This document shows positions 1 through 11,379 of a stretch of DNA of 64,000 nucleotides, piece by piece. Within the stretch, counting starts at the first letter, position 1. Each line of letters starts with the position of its first letter. Source of the stretch: Symbiodinium natans (Eukaryota; Sar; Dinophyceae; Suessiales; Symbiodiniaceae); the NCBI GenBank assembly GCA_905221605.1, contig CAJNDS010000031.1:156501-220500 (forward strand), read 5' to 3'. The notes under the pieces are model-generated. The model was not told where the DNA came from. It saw only the letters and a program-made list of their open reading frames with translations, and ran no database searches. The translations under genes were made by a program, and so were the position numbers.

Positions 1-1240
1 ACGCAGCAACAGCCAGCGCCTCCCAAGCCGGGGACAAGATGAAGGGCCACTTCTTTGCACGAACCTGAACGGCGCAAAAACCTCTGACGCACCATGGCTG
101 CGACTTCTGCGGCTCGTAGTCTCCCGTGCCAAGTTCGCACGGAAATACTAGAAGTCTGCAATCACACCGATCGTCCTCAAATGTTTCTTGCTACAAATGT
201 GTCCACGCATGTCCACGCCCAGGCGCGAAGTCCGCCAAACGGTTGGAGGCAGCCATCTCATGGAGCTCTGCACGAGTCGGCGTCCTCCGTCGCAGAACTG
301 TCACTGCCGAGCTGGTGAGGGAGCCGTGGCTGCGCCTGGCTGCGCCATTGGCTGCGCCATTGGCTGCGCCATTGGCTGCGCCATTGGCTGCGCCAGCCGT
401 GGTCGAAGCTGCCTTGGATATTGACAATATGGAAAGGCTCAGTGGCAGGGATTCCCAAGGTGGCGCGCAGAGTCAGAGTGAGGCGTGATACGGTATGCAG
501 CTGATCTAGGCTGCAGGTTGCCTTTTGTTCCGGTCGGCATCACTTCCGTGTAAGTTCACACAAGAGAGGGACGAGGTAGACAATTCCCACCCCCAGTTGG
601 TAGAAACCCACACACAGCACACTTGAAGGACTGTTGCTCACACTGCCTCGTATGTGCTGCTGGCGACTGCAAGGAAAGCCCACAGCCAAGGCCCCAGCGG
701 AAGCATGCCCTGGCCTCTTGCTTCCAAAGGCAGCCTGGACGAGTAAACGAAAACACTGCGAAGAGTGTCGCAAAAGTGCTGCCAAAAACTCGCAGGAAGT
801 GACTAGCCTCAGCGCTTCTCTTTGACTGGCCCTTGCCATGTTGGCACACTATGTATGACCATCGAGACGAGCATGCATGTCCCAAAACACAGCTGCCGTC
901 ACAGCTGCTACGTTTTGAAGGCCAAGCGCCCGGCACTGAGCAAGGGCTCTGTGCGCATCTGCACAAGCCAGCCACCGCATGCACCGCTATGCTAGTCTGA
1001 ACTCATGATTGTCAGAGTGATGCACCATGCACGTGCTCTTGCATACTGGGTGCAGCACCGTGGCATCTGATGTGGAACCATTGACGGACTTTTCAGGAGG
1101 TACACTCTCGGACGCCTCAGCCTCAGAAGCATCAATGAAAGAGGCGCGTAAGTCCGCAACTCGCAGTACGAGGTAACCATGCCTTCTTCTCGGGCACCTC
1201 TTACAGTATGCCAACATCTGGTTGCCAGAGCTGAGGCAGA
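1..1240. other. No assignable gene; short repeat and coding-like fragment
   Basis: I see no recognisable protein family in this stretch. It holds a 12-bp tandem repeat (328-394). On the minus strand around 1000-1190 there is an open stretch rich in Glu, Ser and Val. It could be 3' untranslated sequence or another exon, because the gene to its right has its own stop codon at 1247-1249. The remaining open frames on either strand look like chance. Confidence 0.4.
328..394. repeat. 12-bp minisatellite (unit gctgcgccattg)
   Basis: About five near-perfect copies of a 12-base unit lie head to tail. The array is open in several frames, which explains the alanine/proline-rich and WRSQ-rich chance ORFs over it. 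Confidence 0.9.
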
Positions 1241-1246
1241 AGTTAG

Positions 1247-2659
1247 CTACAAGTACGCAGCGCTTCCGGCCTTTTTGGCGGGCTCCAGGCATTTCTTTGG
1301 CCGTCCTCGAGCCATTCCCTTGGCCTTGGCGTCCTGAACGGAAAAATGCGCGAGAGATCAGACCACAGAGGGCCTTTGGAGGCTATTGGTGGGGTTTTGG
1401 ACCTTCGATCTCATCTTGTCAGTCAGGCAAGCAGGAAGCATGTCCTTCCAGTGTTGGCATGCTGGCATGCAGTCGGCCTGTTTTTTGCCACTTGGGCGCA
1501 GCAGAGCACCCTTTCTTGTTACACGTCTGACAGGTTTGGAATGGTTTGGGTTCTGGTTTCCGGTCAAGAGAGCAGTGGCGCCGGGCGCCCCAGCCCCTCA
1601 AGCCAAAGTTTTGGCAAAGTCTTTGTTGTCCAGCATCTTGCCATACGAGCTGTTGCCCATCTTGCTCTTTGCGAAGCCTGCAGCGCTTGCATCTTTGGGT
1701 GGCTTGAAGTTCTTGGCCTTTTTCAGTGTGTCCAGCTTCTTCGGGACCTTGCCACGAGCCAGATCCATCGCCATGCCCTCGGGCATGCCTGTGCGGCCAG
1801 TTATCCTGGAGATGGCGTCCTTCTTGCGTGAGCCTTGGATCTCGTTGAAACGAGCTTGATCCTTCGCATTCAGCGGCGCATGCATTTCGAAGGCATACGT
1901 GTTGTCCAACTGGTTGATCCCATACTGTGTGAAGAGCATCTCTCCGACCAAGGGCTGCTCGGGCGAATCGCGTGAACTCAGATTGCTCACAGTGAGAAGG
2001 TACTTGTGGGACATGCCATCGTTCGGGCCAGGACACCAGTCCGGTAGGAAGAAGGGGTGTTCACCGCCCACCGGTTCCTCATCCTCACACAGGTGCCACC
2101 CGTCTTTGGAGCAGCTCGCCTTCTCCCCAGGCTGCTGCCTTTTCCAGGCAGCTTTGCCCAAGTCGTAGATTGCGTCCCACCTCAGCTCGCCAGTGGTCAT
2201 ATCTTGAAGACGCACGCCAATGCGCGACACCGGAGATGAGAACTCTATCCGTGGATGGATCCACCACTTTTTCAAGTGTTCCTGCTTCATGCCTACTGCA
2301 CTCGCGGCAGCTTTGGCAAAGTAGCCGAGGCCTTCTCCGCCTTGGAATCCGCGAACTTGAAAGCAGCCATACTTCTCCAAGTCAAACAAATCCGTGCTTA
2401 CGATAGTGGGCGTCTTGTACACCATCATAAACTTTGCGCCGCGGTCGAGAAAATAGTTGTGCTGCTTCCGCCAGGTCCATGGCGAGAACTTGTCTGGATC
2501 CTTGAACCAGTCTGGAGTGTCCTTGGAGTCCTTGAAGCTCGTGAGAAAGTCTCCGGATCGGCGTGGCCCCGTCGAACGCCAGCCTGCGGCAGCCGTCGGC
2601 AACGCACAGGTTTCCTCGAAGAAAGCAGACTCTGAAGCAGCTGCGATGAGCTTGGGCAT
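1247..2659 (-). CDS. Unknown protein with C-terminal AT-hook-like tail (two exons)
   Basis: I do not recognise the main domain. The first exon (1604-2659, ATG at 2657-2659) encodes about 352 residues with even codon use, rich in Trp, Phe, Lys and Asp. It includes the motifs DTPDWFKDPDKF and RGAKFMMVYKTPT and a very basic end. Read through, this frame meets TGA at 1598-1600. A GC donor at 1603-1602 instead joins in phase to an acceptor at 1334-1335 and a last exon, 1247-1333. That exon encodes 28 residues including ARGRPKK, the classic AT-hook core (RGRP) that binds the minor groove of AT-rich DNA, followed by stop TAG. A DNA-associated role is inferred from the tail only. An upstream first exon beyond 2659 cannot be excluded. 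A diverged copy of the tail exon lies at 3041-3126. Confidence 0.7.
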
Positions 2660-3040
2660 CAGCTGCCAGCGAAGGTGGTCTGCAGACTGCGGATATATTC
2701 GCAGTCGCAGCTCCTGCGTTCTACAGCACTGCCATCTGCCATTAGCACAAAGGCGAATTCAAGAGCTCCCAGACCGGCAACAATAGCCGCTTAAGCCCTA
2801 CAAGTAATTTGGGGATGTCGATTCCTGTATGGTTGTGTCCCAATCAGGTCATGAGGCCGACTCTCCTTTTGCTGCGTCATAATTCATAATGTAATGCAGT
2901 TTAAATGGACGGCCCTCAGTGACCTTGAGCCCGACAGGTGCCGAGCCCTCAGCAGTCCCTGCTTCAGAGGGTAGCCGAGATTAGGGGAGTCAGTCGGAGT
3001 CAGGTTCTCTTTAAGGCGATCCATCTGAGTACCGAGATGC

Positions 3041-3126
3041 AAGCAGCGTTTTCCGGCCTTCGCTGTGGGTTCCAGGCATTTCTTTGGCCTGCCACTTCCT
3101 CGGCCAACTCCTTTGGGCTTGGGGTC
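3041..3126 (-). pseudogene. Diverged duplicate of the AT-hook tail exon
   Basis: The minus strand here matches the last exon of the neighbouring gene (1247-1333) over nearly its full length: the same CAG acceptor, then DPKPKG, GSGRPKKCLEP and AKAG, where the first copy has DAKAKG, ARGRPKKCLEP and KKAG. After the shared part the frame runs on instead of stopping. I found no copy of the 352-residue exon upstream. It is either an orphaned duplicated exon or an exon of a second, unresolved gene. Confidence 0.6.
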
Positions 3127-3129
3127 CTG

Positions 3130-6100
3130 GCAGAAAGAGGATACGTACGTCCTTGGACCGTGCAGTACATGAGATACCATGAGATTACGTGTGAGGCATC
3201 TGAGGTCTTGACTGCAGACCCGGCGGGCGCTGGCACAGCGCGTCGGTCTTTGCTCAAAGCTCCGCAGTATTTCACGGAGCAACATCAACTCATGGGTGTG
3301 CTTGCTCTCCGTGTCAACGCTGGGTCTGAGATCCCGACTGGCCCATACGTCACGTTGTAGTCGTGCAAGCAGGTGGGCGAGTCGCCACGATCCCCACCTC
3401 GGCTTCACCGTACAGTGCTTCACTGGCTTCACCGTATAGTGACAGCCACAGGTCACAGCACCACACCACAGCCAAAGGAAGGATGGCTGATGTGCTCTTC
3501 ATGTGCACGCTTGGCACATACCCATCGCAAAAGAACGGCTGACCATCTTCTGCAACTCAGCCGGCCACTTTTTGATGCTGAACCAAGCACTTTTACCTCT
3601 CCCACAAGAGGCTTGCCCACGCCAGCACTACAGACCAAACACATCCCCGCGGAGGGCTTGACAAGCGCCAACAGATTGTTTGCGACTGCTGCTGTTCTAC
3701 CAAGACATCGCACGGGCAGACTCCGAGGCCTCCCATGTTTGCAACCCACCCGGCTCCTCTCCTTGGAGTCATCGCTACACTGGCAGCTTCTGAAGGACGG
3801 AGACTGAACATGGTTGCTCAAGTCAACCACTACCTGCCCTGTAGCAAGAAGCTTTGCAGGAGCAAAGGGTGCAAGAAAGGATACGTACTGTATGGCCCCT
3901 CAGGCACATTATGCAAAGCGGCTCGTCCACCCAGAAGCGCAGGTCCTTCAGGCTGGACACCTCGCACATAAGACGCAAACAAGACGCGTAATACCAGGAT
4001 AGCATGTGAAACTTGAAATTTTCAAAGAGCCTTCTGCTACGCCTAAACCTCCCTCACGCCTCACTTTCGCTGCGAAGGCCAGGCTGCTTTGGCAGCGGCT
4101 GCAAACTCCTCGCAGAAGCCACACGGAGGAACGACAAGCGTGAGTGGTGCTGTATAACCCCGCACTCTACTGTACGAGCGCCATGTCATGGCCTGTCCAC
4201 CGGCTCACCGCTGTAAACGGCCACAAACTGGGCCTGGCTGATGTATGGTACAACTTTATGGACTAACATTGGCCTCAACTACAAGTCTTCTAGATGCAGA
4301 GTCCCTGCTCAGGGAACGTGTGAAGCAATGTTGCAAAACCGACACTCACCCACCTTTGTGTCAGAAACGAGCCGAGAACAAGCCGACCGAGAACAAGCCG
4401 AAGCTTCCCAAGGCCAAAAAGCAGTGCCGAGTAGCATAGGAGCTCTTCTCCAGTGCCCCTTCGGGGTTGACCTTCGCTCCTTCCACAGTAAGAAGCGCAT
4501 CTGCAGGATCCGCAGCCCAGCCTCTGCACTGCACAACGAATTCTGCATGCCAACAACTGCCACTAATCCTGGGCCCAGATATCCACTGCTTGCCTTCTTC
4601 TCCCGACGGCATGGCTACCCATAATGGTTCTTTTGGCCATCAACCTCATGCACTATGCGCTCTGTCCTAAGAAGCTCCAAGCCAACCCTTTGTAGAACAT
4701 GTGCGTGTGTGCTAGCCTCCTCGTGCCACCAATATGGATGAATACAAGATGCATCAACTTATGGTGTGTAATAGTAATGTCACGTCACACACTGTTGAGG
4801 CAATGCTCGGGCTGACGAGGCTGAGTCCGCAAGTGCTGGCACATTCAGACACATTCAGCCATGCTGCCTGTCAGCCGGCAGCGCAATGGAAACGAAAATG
4901 TCGACAACACAGTTTTTGGCGCGCGGCCTGCCAGTTGCCCAAGGTAGCTTCGGTCAGCTCTTCCCGACAAGCGCATTGCCTCACCTCACCTGGCTGCATT
5001 GAGGGTGCTGAATTGGCCTTGGACACGGCATTTTGCCAACCTGATCAACAGGATCAACGTCCATCGACCAAGATGCCAAACAAAATAGGTCGACCAAAGC
5101 TTCCTCCACCATTTTCTTGAGCACGGAAAACCCAGCATGCGACAACCAAAGACACTGCCGCTGTGAGAAGGCTCTGACCAGCCTTTCCCAGATGCAGCTG
5201 CAGGGAAGGCCCGAATGGAGCGGAGAGCAGCCGAAAGAGGGCAGAGAGAGCTCGTCCAAGCATCTTCACAGTCAGTCAGATGCCGTGTTGCCAGTGCACT
5301 CTTCACACCAGGATCTGCCAGGCGAGCGCCGTTTCTGCAAAGTCGCAAGGTGGCTCCACATGGCCTCTCATGGTTCCACAATGCTCCGCCAATGGATTGG
5401 AACAGCAGCCAAGACGTTCTCGGACCCCAGCCATGTGTCGCATGTTGCCCAGGAGGGAGGTCGTGGGGAAGATCAGGGCTTCAGGCCCAGCACGAAGGAA
5501 TTGCATGTCGTCTGCATGTCATCGTCCTGGAACAGCTCGCGTCCTCAAGAGCCGTGCAGAAACCCTGCCCCCCCCCCCACCCCCCCCACCTTGAGGGTTC
5601 AGGGGACCCCGATGCTCAGCTCCCCGCTGCAGGTAGCAGGCACCTCCTCGCAAGGGAGTTAACAGACTCCTGGCTCTTATCCGCCCAGCATATCACCAGG
5701 AAACTACTTCGAAAACGCCACACAAAGTCCAAAAACAAATGTTTCAACTTCGAGTTTGGGCAGCAGTCCACGTCAGCCCAAACCCTAAACTTACATACGG
5801 CTGTGAGGATTCTGGGTGATCTAGTGCTGTGTGAGGCCGGAGCTGCACCCTACAGGACATGGTAGGATTGGATAGCCTTCTGATGCCTTCTGGCTTCCAA
5901 TATGCTTCTGAGTTGCCATCAATGTGGCCCATATTAGATTCGACATGTCGGGACTGCAAACTGCTTAGAGAACTGATTGCCAGGGTTCTCTCGCCTCGAT
6001 TCACCTCTTACATGTCCATGAATGGCAAGGTCGTCTAAAGTCTCCTCGATGAGCAACTTCAAGCACCAGTAGACATAGGGGTCTATACCCAGTTGCTTTG

Positions 6101-6200
6101 CGCGCTGCTTGATGCCTGGTGATCATGTAATCTGTCATCTACCGATGTCTCGATGCAGCTCTCATCCGCTGTATCAGATCTGTCCGCTGAAGGCTGCCCG
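3130..6200. other. Mostly unassigned; one coding-like minus exon
   Basis: No protein family is recognisable. On the minus strand 5303-5506 reads as plausible protein (motifs FPTTSLLGNMRHM and FAETALAWQ), and 5054-5130 reads as GRPILFGILVDG, so a minus-strand gene may pass through 5.05-5.5 kb. A plus-strand frame of 216 codons (5215-5865) covers the same bases and contains a C-rich tract (5572-5587); I regard it as chance. From 3460 to 4980 and from 5870 to 6200 I see nothing supportable. Confidence 0.35.
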
Positions 6201-6231
6201 ATGGTTAGCAGGAGTTAATCGGATTTAGCAG

Positions 6232-7179
6232 GCCTGGAAGTCGCTTGTCCAAGCAGCAGGGCGCAAGGACGAAAGCAGCGGGCCCAGGAACCTGCCAAGA
6301 CCGTAAGGATCCCTTGAATCCGATCTTCCTGACACCCTTGTGATCGCATGGCCTGCCGGAACAGCCGCGCAGCATGGATGGACAGCATGCCGCAAAGGTG
6401 GACACCCACGAGCAGCACTAGCCTGGGAGGGGGGGGGGGGGGCACATTCCACAGCAGCCATTTGCATTCTTTGCATTCCACAATTCTCCCGAAGCCCCTG
6501 GAGCGGGGTTCCGGCCCGGAAGGGCGTGATGCCAGCATGTCAACCTACGTTGCAAAGCAGCTACCTTGGGCTTTGTATCCTCTCTTCCTCTTAAGTCTCT
6601 TAAGTCTACACTTGAAACAGCTGAGATCTGCGCCAGTCCGCTGGTCATGCTGGCCGATTCCTCAACGAATCCAGGGAAGGAAAACCGGCTAAGCCCCCCC
6701 CGAAGTATCTAAGCTTACGTAAGAATTCGAAGGCGGAAACTGTGCCGAAACCCTTCTGGGGCCAACTCCAGGTTCATCTCTCGGAAGGCAAGGTTGGAGC
6801 AGATGCTGAAGTGCGCCAGGTCCTCTCCCGGAGCTTAAGACCAAGATCAGAAAGCTCCAGGAATCTATAGATTCTATAGGACCAAACATCGAAGCGAGTC
6901 CATGTTTGGATTCTGGTCAACGGCAATGACTTGCGAGTCGGGGAACGAGCATGCCAGCACCTGAGCATGAGCGGCTGAGCGGCTGTCCCACCCTGGATTG
7001 ACATCAACGCGTGTTGTTGATGGTGCCGTTTGATGCCACAATGGCGTCGAAGCCAGTTTCAGACGATGCCGCAAAAACGCCGATGGCTTGCTTTCGATTT
7101 CCCATTCTGTCAACTGAGGGCGTTGCCAAACTGCCAAAGCCCTTTCCGGAACACAAATCGACGATAGTGGCCGGGTGGC
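6232..7179 (-). CDS. SAM-dependent methyltransferase (Rossmann fold), central exons
   Basis: Four exons join in phase or nearly so. Exon 7127-7179 encodes HPATIVDLCSGKGFGSL, the motif I glycine loop that binds S-adenosylmethionine. Exon ~6898-6960 encodes FPDSQVIAVDQNPNMD, strand beta2 with its acidic end (post-I motif). Exon 6353-6422 encodes VLLVGVHLCGMLS, and exon ~6232-6291 encodes AAFVLAPCCLDKR. The order DLCSGKGF, VDxNP, GVHLCG, PCC is seen in a poorly studied methyltransferase group with HLCG and PCC motifs. The substrate cannot be told. Donors at 7126-7125 and 6352-6351 are GC. Both ends of the gene are open: 5' exons may lie at 7.3-7.7 kb and the 3' end lies below 6.23 kb. Confidence 0.75.
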
Positions 7180-7319
7180 CTGAGTGGCCTGGGGCGTCAC
7201 CAACTCACCCCACGTATGGCACAAGCAATGTCTTTCGCGCTTCCAGCATAGCTTGCCTTCACTGCCTTCGCACACAGCATCCTGGCACCGCCAAAAACGT
7301 GTGACACGAAATTGCGACA

Positions 7320-7640
7320 CTGAATGAGACAGCGTTGCAGAGTTGCCTTCGCAAGCTTCTTCAAGGCGCGCTCACACGCATGCAGAAGGCCCATGGCCTC
7401 TCAGCAGCTCAGCGGCTCCGCGGGCTTTCAATTGCGGCTCTCGACTCATCTCTCGACTCATCTCGTCTCCCCAACTCCGCTGCGGGGCCTCCGTGAGCTC
7501 CTTCCGTAAGCGCTTGCCCTGGACATGGAAGAGCTTGTGGCAGGCGGGCCTCTGCGTGGCCCGTCGCAACCGTCGCAAGCACGTGCTGGCCAAAGCCGGC
7601 TGGGCACCCGGCGAGGCCAACAGCTGCTGAAGCCAGGGCA
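7320..7640 (-). other. Coding-like exons, possibly 5' part of the methyltransferase gene
   Basis: On the minus strand 7372-7641 encodes a basic helical stretch (KLFHVQGKRLRKELTEAPQ), and 7310-7394 encodes ERALKKLAKATLQRC. Both lie directly upstream of the methyltransferase core on the same strand and would fit its N-terminal part. I could not fix splice sites. Confidence 0.4.
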
Positions 7641-7699
7641 TTGCCGCAAACTGCCATGGATCTGCACCCTCTCGCTACTCGCACTGGCGTGCATATGTG

Positions 7700-8990
7700 T
7701 GTGCGTGTGCACTGATGCACATAAGATATACTTATGTGGGTGTATACATATATGTATATACCTATACGGCCGGAGGGCCTTAGACTTCGGGACTTTGGCG
7801 TAGCCCTTAGCCTCTGTGGATTCTTCGGTCTTCCAAGATTTGACCCGGAACCCGGAGATCTCTTCCAGCAGCTTTTGCGTGTCGGGATGGACTTTGCAGA
7901 GTCCCCTGTTTCAACAGTGTGTCTTTGCGACCGGGGGATCTTTTCGATTTGCTGTGTCTGCGTCTGCAAGAATATATGTCCACTGATCATGTTTTGGCGC
8001 TACGTTCCAACATGGCCCGATTGGATGCGAGAGTCCTTTGCATCGTGCTCTCACAAAGTTTGGAGTTGTCTTGCAAAGCCTGCTACATGTCTGCATGCCT
8101 CATCGACATGTCATCATGATGCCTCCGAGCCCACGCCTTCTTCAGGTACGGATGGGAGCGAACCGACCTGTCACAACAGCTCCCAAAGACTCTGAAGCAG
8201 AAATGCAAAAGAGTTGAAAGTAATTCGTATCCATTTCCATGCCCTGGCGCGTGCTGGGGGCATAGCTCGCCCCCCAATAAGAAGCGCATGCTGGCTGGCA
8301 TTCCCTGTCCGAAGCAAAATTCCGACCGTAGCCACTCAAGAACTGAAGCAACAAGAAGTCGCGTACCCATGTATATGTCTCTGCACAATGCTGCTTCTGT
8401 CAGAAAGCCGCGCTTAGGTCTGATTAATGTCACAAACAGTGTCCCTGCCCAAAACGAAAACTTTCATCCCTAGCAGAAGCTGCTTTGCAATCGCAGTCTC
8501 ACTAGGCTTACATGCAGTTTCGCGCGGAAGCCAGGCTTCCTTCGTGGACCCGTGCGTAACTTTCGCAGAACCATCGCGGGACTTTTGCAAGGGCATCTTC
8601 AAGCGATGCAACTACTGATATCGGTTGAAACGGATCCTCACGTGGGTGCGATCCGTTCACACGTACTGTGTTAGCTTCATCTTATTCAGGAGGGTTCAAA
8701 ACTCGGCAGGCATATGTTTGAGCATGCAAAGCATCTAGCAACACAACAAAGCCTACGGAAAGCACGGGTCACGACGTCACACTTTAACGAAATCGAATTC
8801 TACTTTCGCGAAGGCCGTCGCGGACTTTCGTACCACACAAGCTTGCAAATGACCATGTTACCATGTTGTTTGAGGCTCCACCGCTACGTAAACGCGCGCG
8901 GAGGACGCCCTGGCCGCATCGGTATTTACAGTGTTTTCGGTGCTTTGCACACAGAAACCACACGCCTGTCGCGTTTTTCGCCACTCACCG
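7700..8990. other. No gene seen
   Basis: The stretch contains short TA/CA-rich runs (7690-7770) and no exon with a recognisable motif on either strand. Confidence 0.5.
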
Positions 8991-8994
8991 GGCT

Positions 8995-9185
8995 TGCCCA
9001 GAGCATCCATGGCCGCACGACGTGCGATTGGCCAGAGCATCCATGCCCGCACCATAATTACGTCCGTGTTACCAGTGCGCGTGATTGGCCAGAGCATCCA
9101 TGGCCGCACGATGATTACGTACATGTCACCACTGCGTGCGATTTCCCAGAACTTCCATGGCCGCACGATGATTACGTACATGTCA
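8995..9185. repeat. ~58-bp tandem repeat, three to four units
   Basis: The segment 'ccagagcatccatggccgca' recurs at about 8998, 9031, 9089 and 9147 with the following bases (cgatgattacgtacatgtc) also conserved. Spacing of the last three copies is 58-59 bp. Copies differ by point changes, most at the left end. The array lies outside any gene I can identify. Confidence 0.85.
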
Positions 9186-9189
9186 AAAC

Positions 9190-10160
9190 CTCGGTTCATG
9201 ACCGCCCTAACGTCGCCCAAACCTAGGCCCCAGCGCAATTTAGTCAATTTTTCCTTGGATTTCGGTCCGATCAGCCATGCAAATAAACTCAGACCTTCGA
9301 AATACTGCCCCTGCCACGTAATTTGCCCTTCCCAGCTGTGCAGGGTTCTCTTCGGCGCGCGTTTGCGTAGTGGCGGAACGTTTGAGGAATTCCCAAGCAA
9401 GGATCACCTTAGACCAACACCCATGTGACCCTTGCGGAGAAGCACAAGAAGCTTAGTCAGATATCACCGACGCCTGAGGAGCAGATGGAACATCTGAGGG
9501 CCTGCAGGCACAAAGAAAGCAGCAGGATGCTAAATCAAAACAGCCTCAAGCCAAATGATGGAGACAGTAACCGACCTCGCCTCACACTGCTGGCCGAAGA
9601 TCTGGAGACCTGTCTCATCTGCGCTGCGCGCGCCCTGTCTGCCAAGACCTTCTGCCTGTCACCACAGGGATGCGGACAAGAGAATTTTGCAAGTATCTCC
9701 ACCCCCTCAACCTCCCAGCTCCTTCACCCAACTTCACCCCACTCCATCCCGATTCCCCCAGGCGCGCTTCAGCGGCCGCACTGCACTCCGATTCTGACCC
9801 TGGCGTATCCTGGTTTGTCTTCCCTCTTGGCATCTCTTGGCCTTAAACAAACCACTTGTTCTTGCTTAACATTTGGGATCAGGGGGGGTAGATAGCGAAT
9901 CCGGGGGGCCAAACCGAGGGGGCGGCCTGATTTCTATCTTTGGAGTCGTGTTCTCTCCTGTGTCACGCTGGATATGGAGGGGTTCGGGCAACTGCCCGCT
10001 CAGACTGCGAGCCTATGACCCGGTCTTCCATGTTGCAAAACATCAATTCTCGATGCCTGGCCTTCCAGACTCGTCGTGAGCAAAGCGGCAGTTGGCACGA
10101 CAGCAACGACCCTTGAACACGAAGTTGCTGCACCTTCGTGAGGCTTGCTCTGCATAACTT
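9190..10160. other. No gene seen
   Basis: It contains a C/T-rich stretch (9700-9770) and G runs (9881-9925). Open frames here have the low-complexity Pro/Ser/His make-up of C-rich DNA and no motifs. Confidence 0.5.
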
Positions 10161-10161
10161 A

Positions 10162-10485
10162 TCAAAACTGGTGCTGACCGGTGTTGGGGAAGATCTGGGT
10201 TTGCAGCCACTGCTCGGAATCTGTCACCTCAAGAAAGGTAGTCAAAGAACCGCCACAAAAAAATGACACCGCCCAATGCTCTGCAGCACTGGCCTCATTG
10301 GCGCTTTCAGCAGTGGCATCCATCTCAATCTGAATGCGTCGAAAAGGTTTGCTAACCGATGCCGCACTAGATCCAGAACCAATGCTGTCACGTTGATGGC
10401 GCGTACTGAAGCCTTTGTTGACAAGCATTCGCGTGCTTGTTGCTTCGATGCCTTGTTCGGTATAGTGCAGCGCTACGGCCGCCAT
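10162..10485 (-). CDS. Hypothetical protein, 107 residues
   Basis: A single open frame starts at ATG (10483-10485) and ends at a stop codon at 10162-10164. Its composition is that of ordinary protein (KPFRRIQIEMDATAESANE, then AEHWAVSFFCGGSL, TTFLEVTDSEQW). No family is recognised. It may be one exon of a larger minus-strand gene just downstream of SPO11. Confidence 0.4.
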   Translation of the reverse strand: MAAVALHYTEQGIEATSTRMLVNKGFSTRHQRDSIGSGSSAASVSKPFRRIQIEMDATAESANEASAAEHWAVSFFCGGSLTTFLEVTDSEQWLQTQIFPNTGQHQF

Positions 10486-10489
10486 TGGT

Positions 10490-11379
10490 TGAATCAGACC
10501 ACAACAAACAAACTAACTAACCACAAGTTGCTCTCGGGTTATGCATGGCTCGTCACGCTTCTTTTGCCAACCGAATCACTCAAGCGCCGTCACTTCAACG
10601 AAGTGCTCGAGACATCCCTGCAACTGCGCCGTGGTTGCACTGGATGAAATTTCCGGGGCGCCACTTGTGTGGCTAGTGACTCTTGGCGACATACTGCGGT
10701 TATCCGCGGTTCAGCCCAGGTTCTGAGCTGACGCGTTCTGCGGCTTTGACAAGCCTTTTTAGGCGGACAGTCCAGGACTCCGCGTTTCAGCGACCGCCAA
10801 AGCCAACATATGGCACAGGCCTGACTCACTCTAGAAGCACGGGCCGATACATTTCCGTGACATTTGCTGCACAGTGTTCTGGAAAACACCTGAGCCGAGC
10901 GACACACAGAGTTCTGCACGTCACTCTAGGCTCTCGCCAGCTGCAGCGCTGCCAACGCAACGAGGCTGTAATGAACTTCAAGAATGGTTAGTGACTAGTT
11001 TGTGCATGTCCTTGTGTTAGGTCTTTCGTTGGCAGTTGGATGCAGCTCGCAATTGCAGGTATCTAGCCGCGCCGGCTAGAAACTCAGGATTGCTGCACGT
11101 GTGGCCTTGGCATGAGCCGTCGCTGCACCGATCCGCAGACCATCTGCAGACACCAAATCCCAAGGCCGTGACTTCATTCAGCCTGCATGCCGCAATTGCC
11201 AATGCAGTGCGGGTGCCGAGGCACAGTAGAGCATGACAACAGAACCAAAAGCAAAGCAAAGCAACAGGCTGTTTTTTCTGCGCTTCAGGCCCCAACCCAG
11301 CAAAGAAGCGACTCCAAACATGTCAGACTAGATGCAATCATGCCATTATCGATGTGTCCAGCACATCGTCAAGCTTGGA
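10490..11379. other. Intergenic, no gene seen
   Basis: This lies downstream of the SPO11 stop codon. Open frames on both strands lack motifs and have Cys/Trp/Arg-rich composition typical of shadows. Confidence 0.5.

Noticed and set aside
1419-2036. Minus frame of 205 codons overlapping the AT-hook gene
   Set aside because: It is a shifted-frame shadow of the 352-residue exon, rich in Gln/Arg/His/Cys.
5215-5865. Plus-strand ORF of 216 codons
   Set aside because: It contains a C-run (5572-5587), has no motif and overlaps minus-strand protein-like exons.
8995-9185. CRISPR-like repeat array
   Set aside because: The repeats are directly adjacent, degenerate and 58 bp long with no unique spacers, in eukaryotic DNA.
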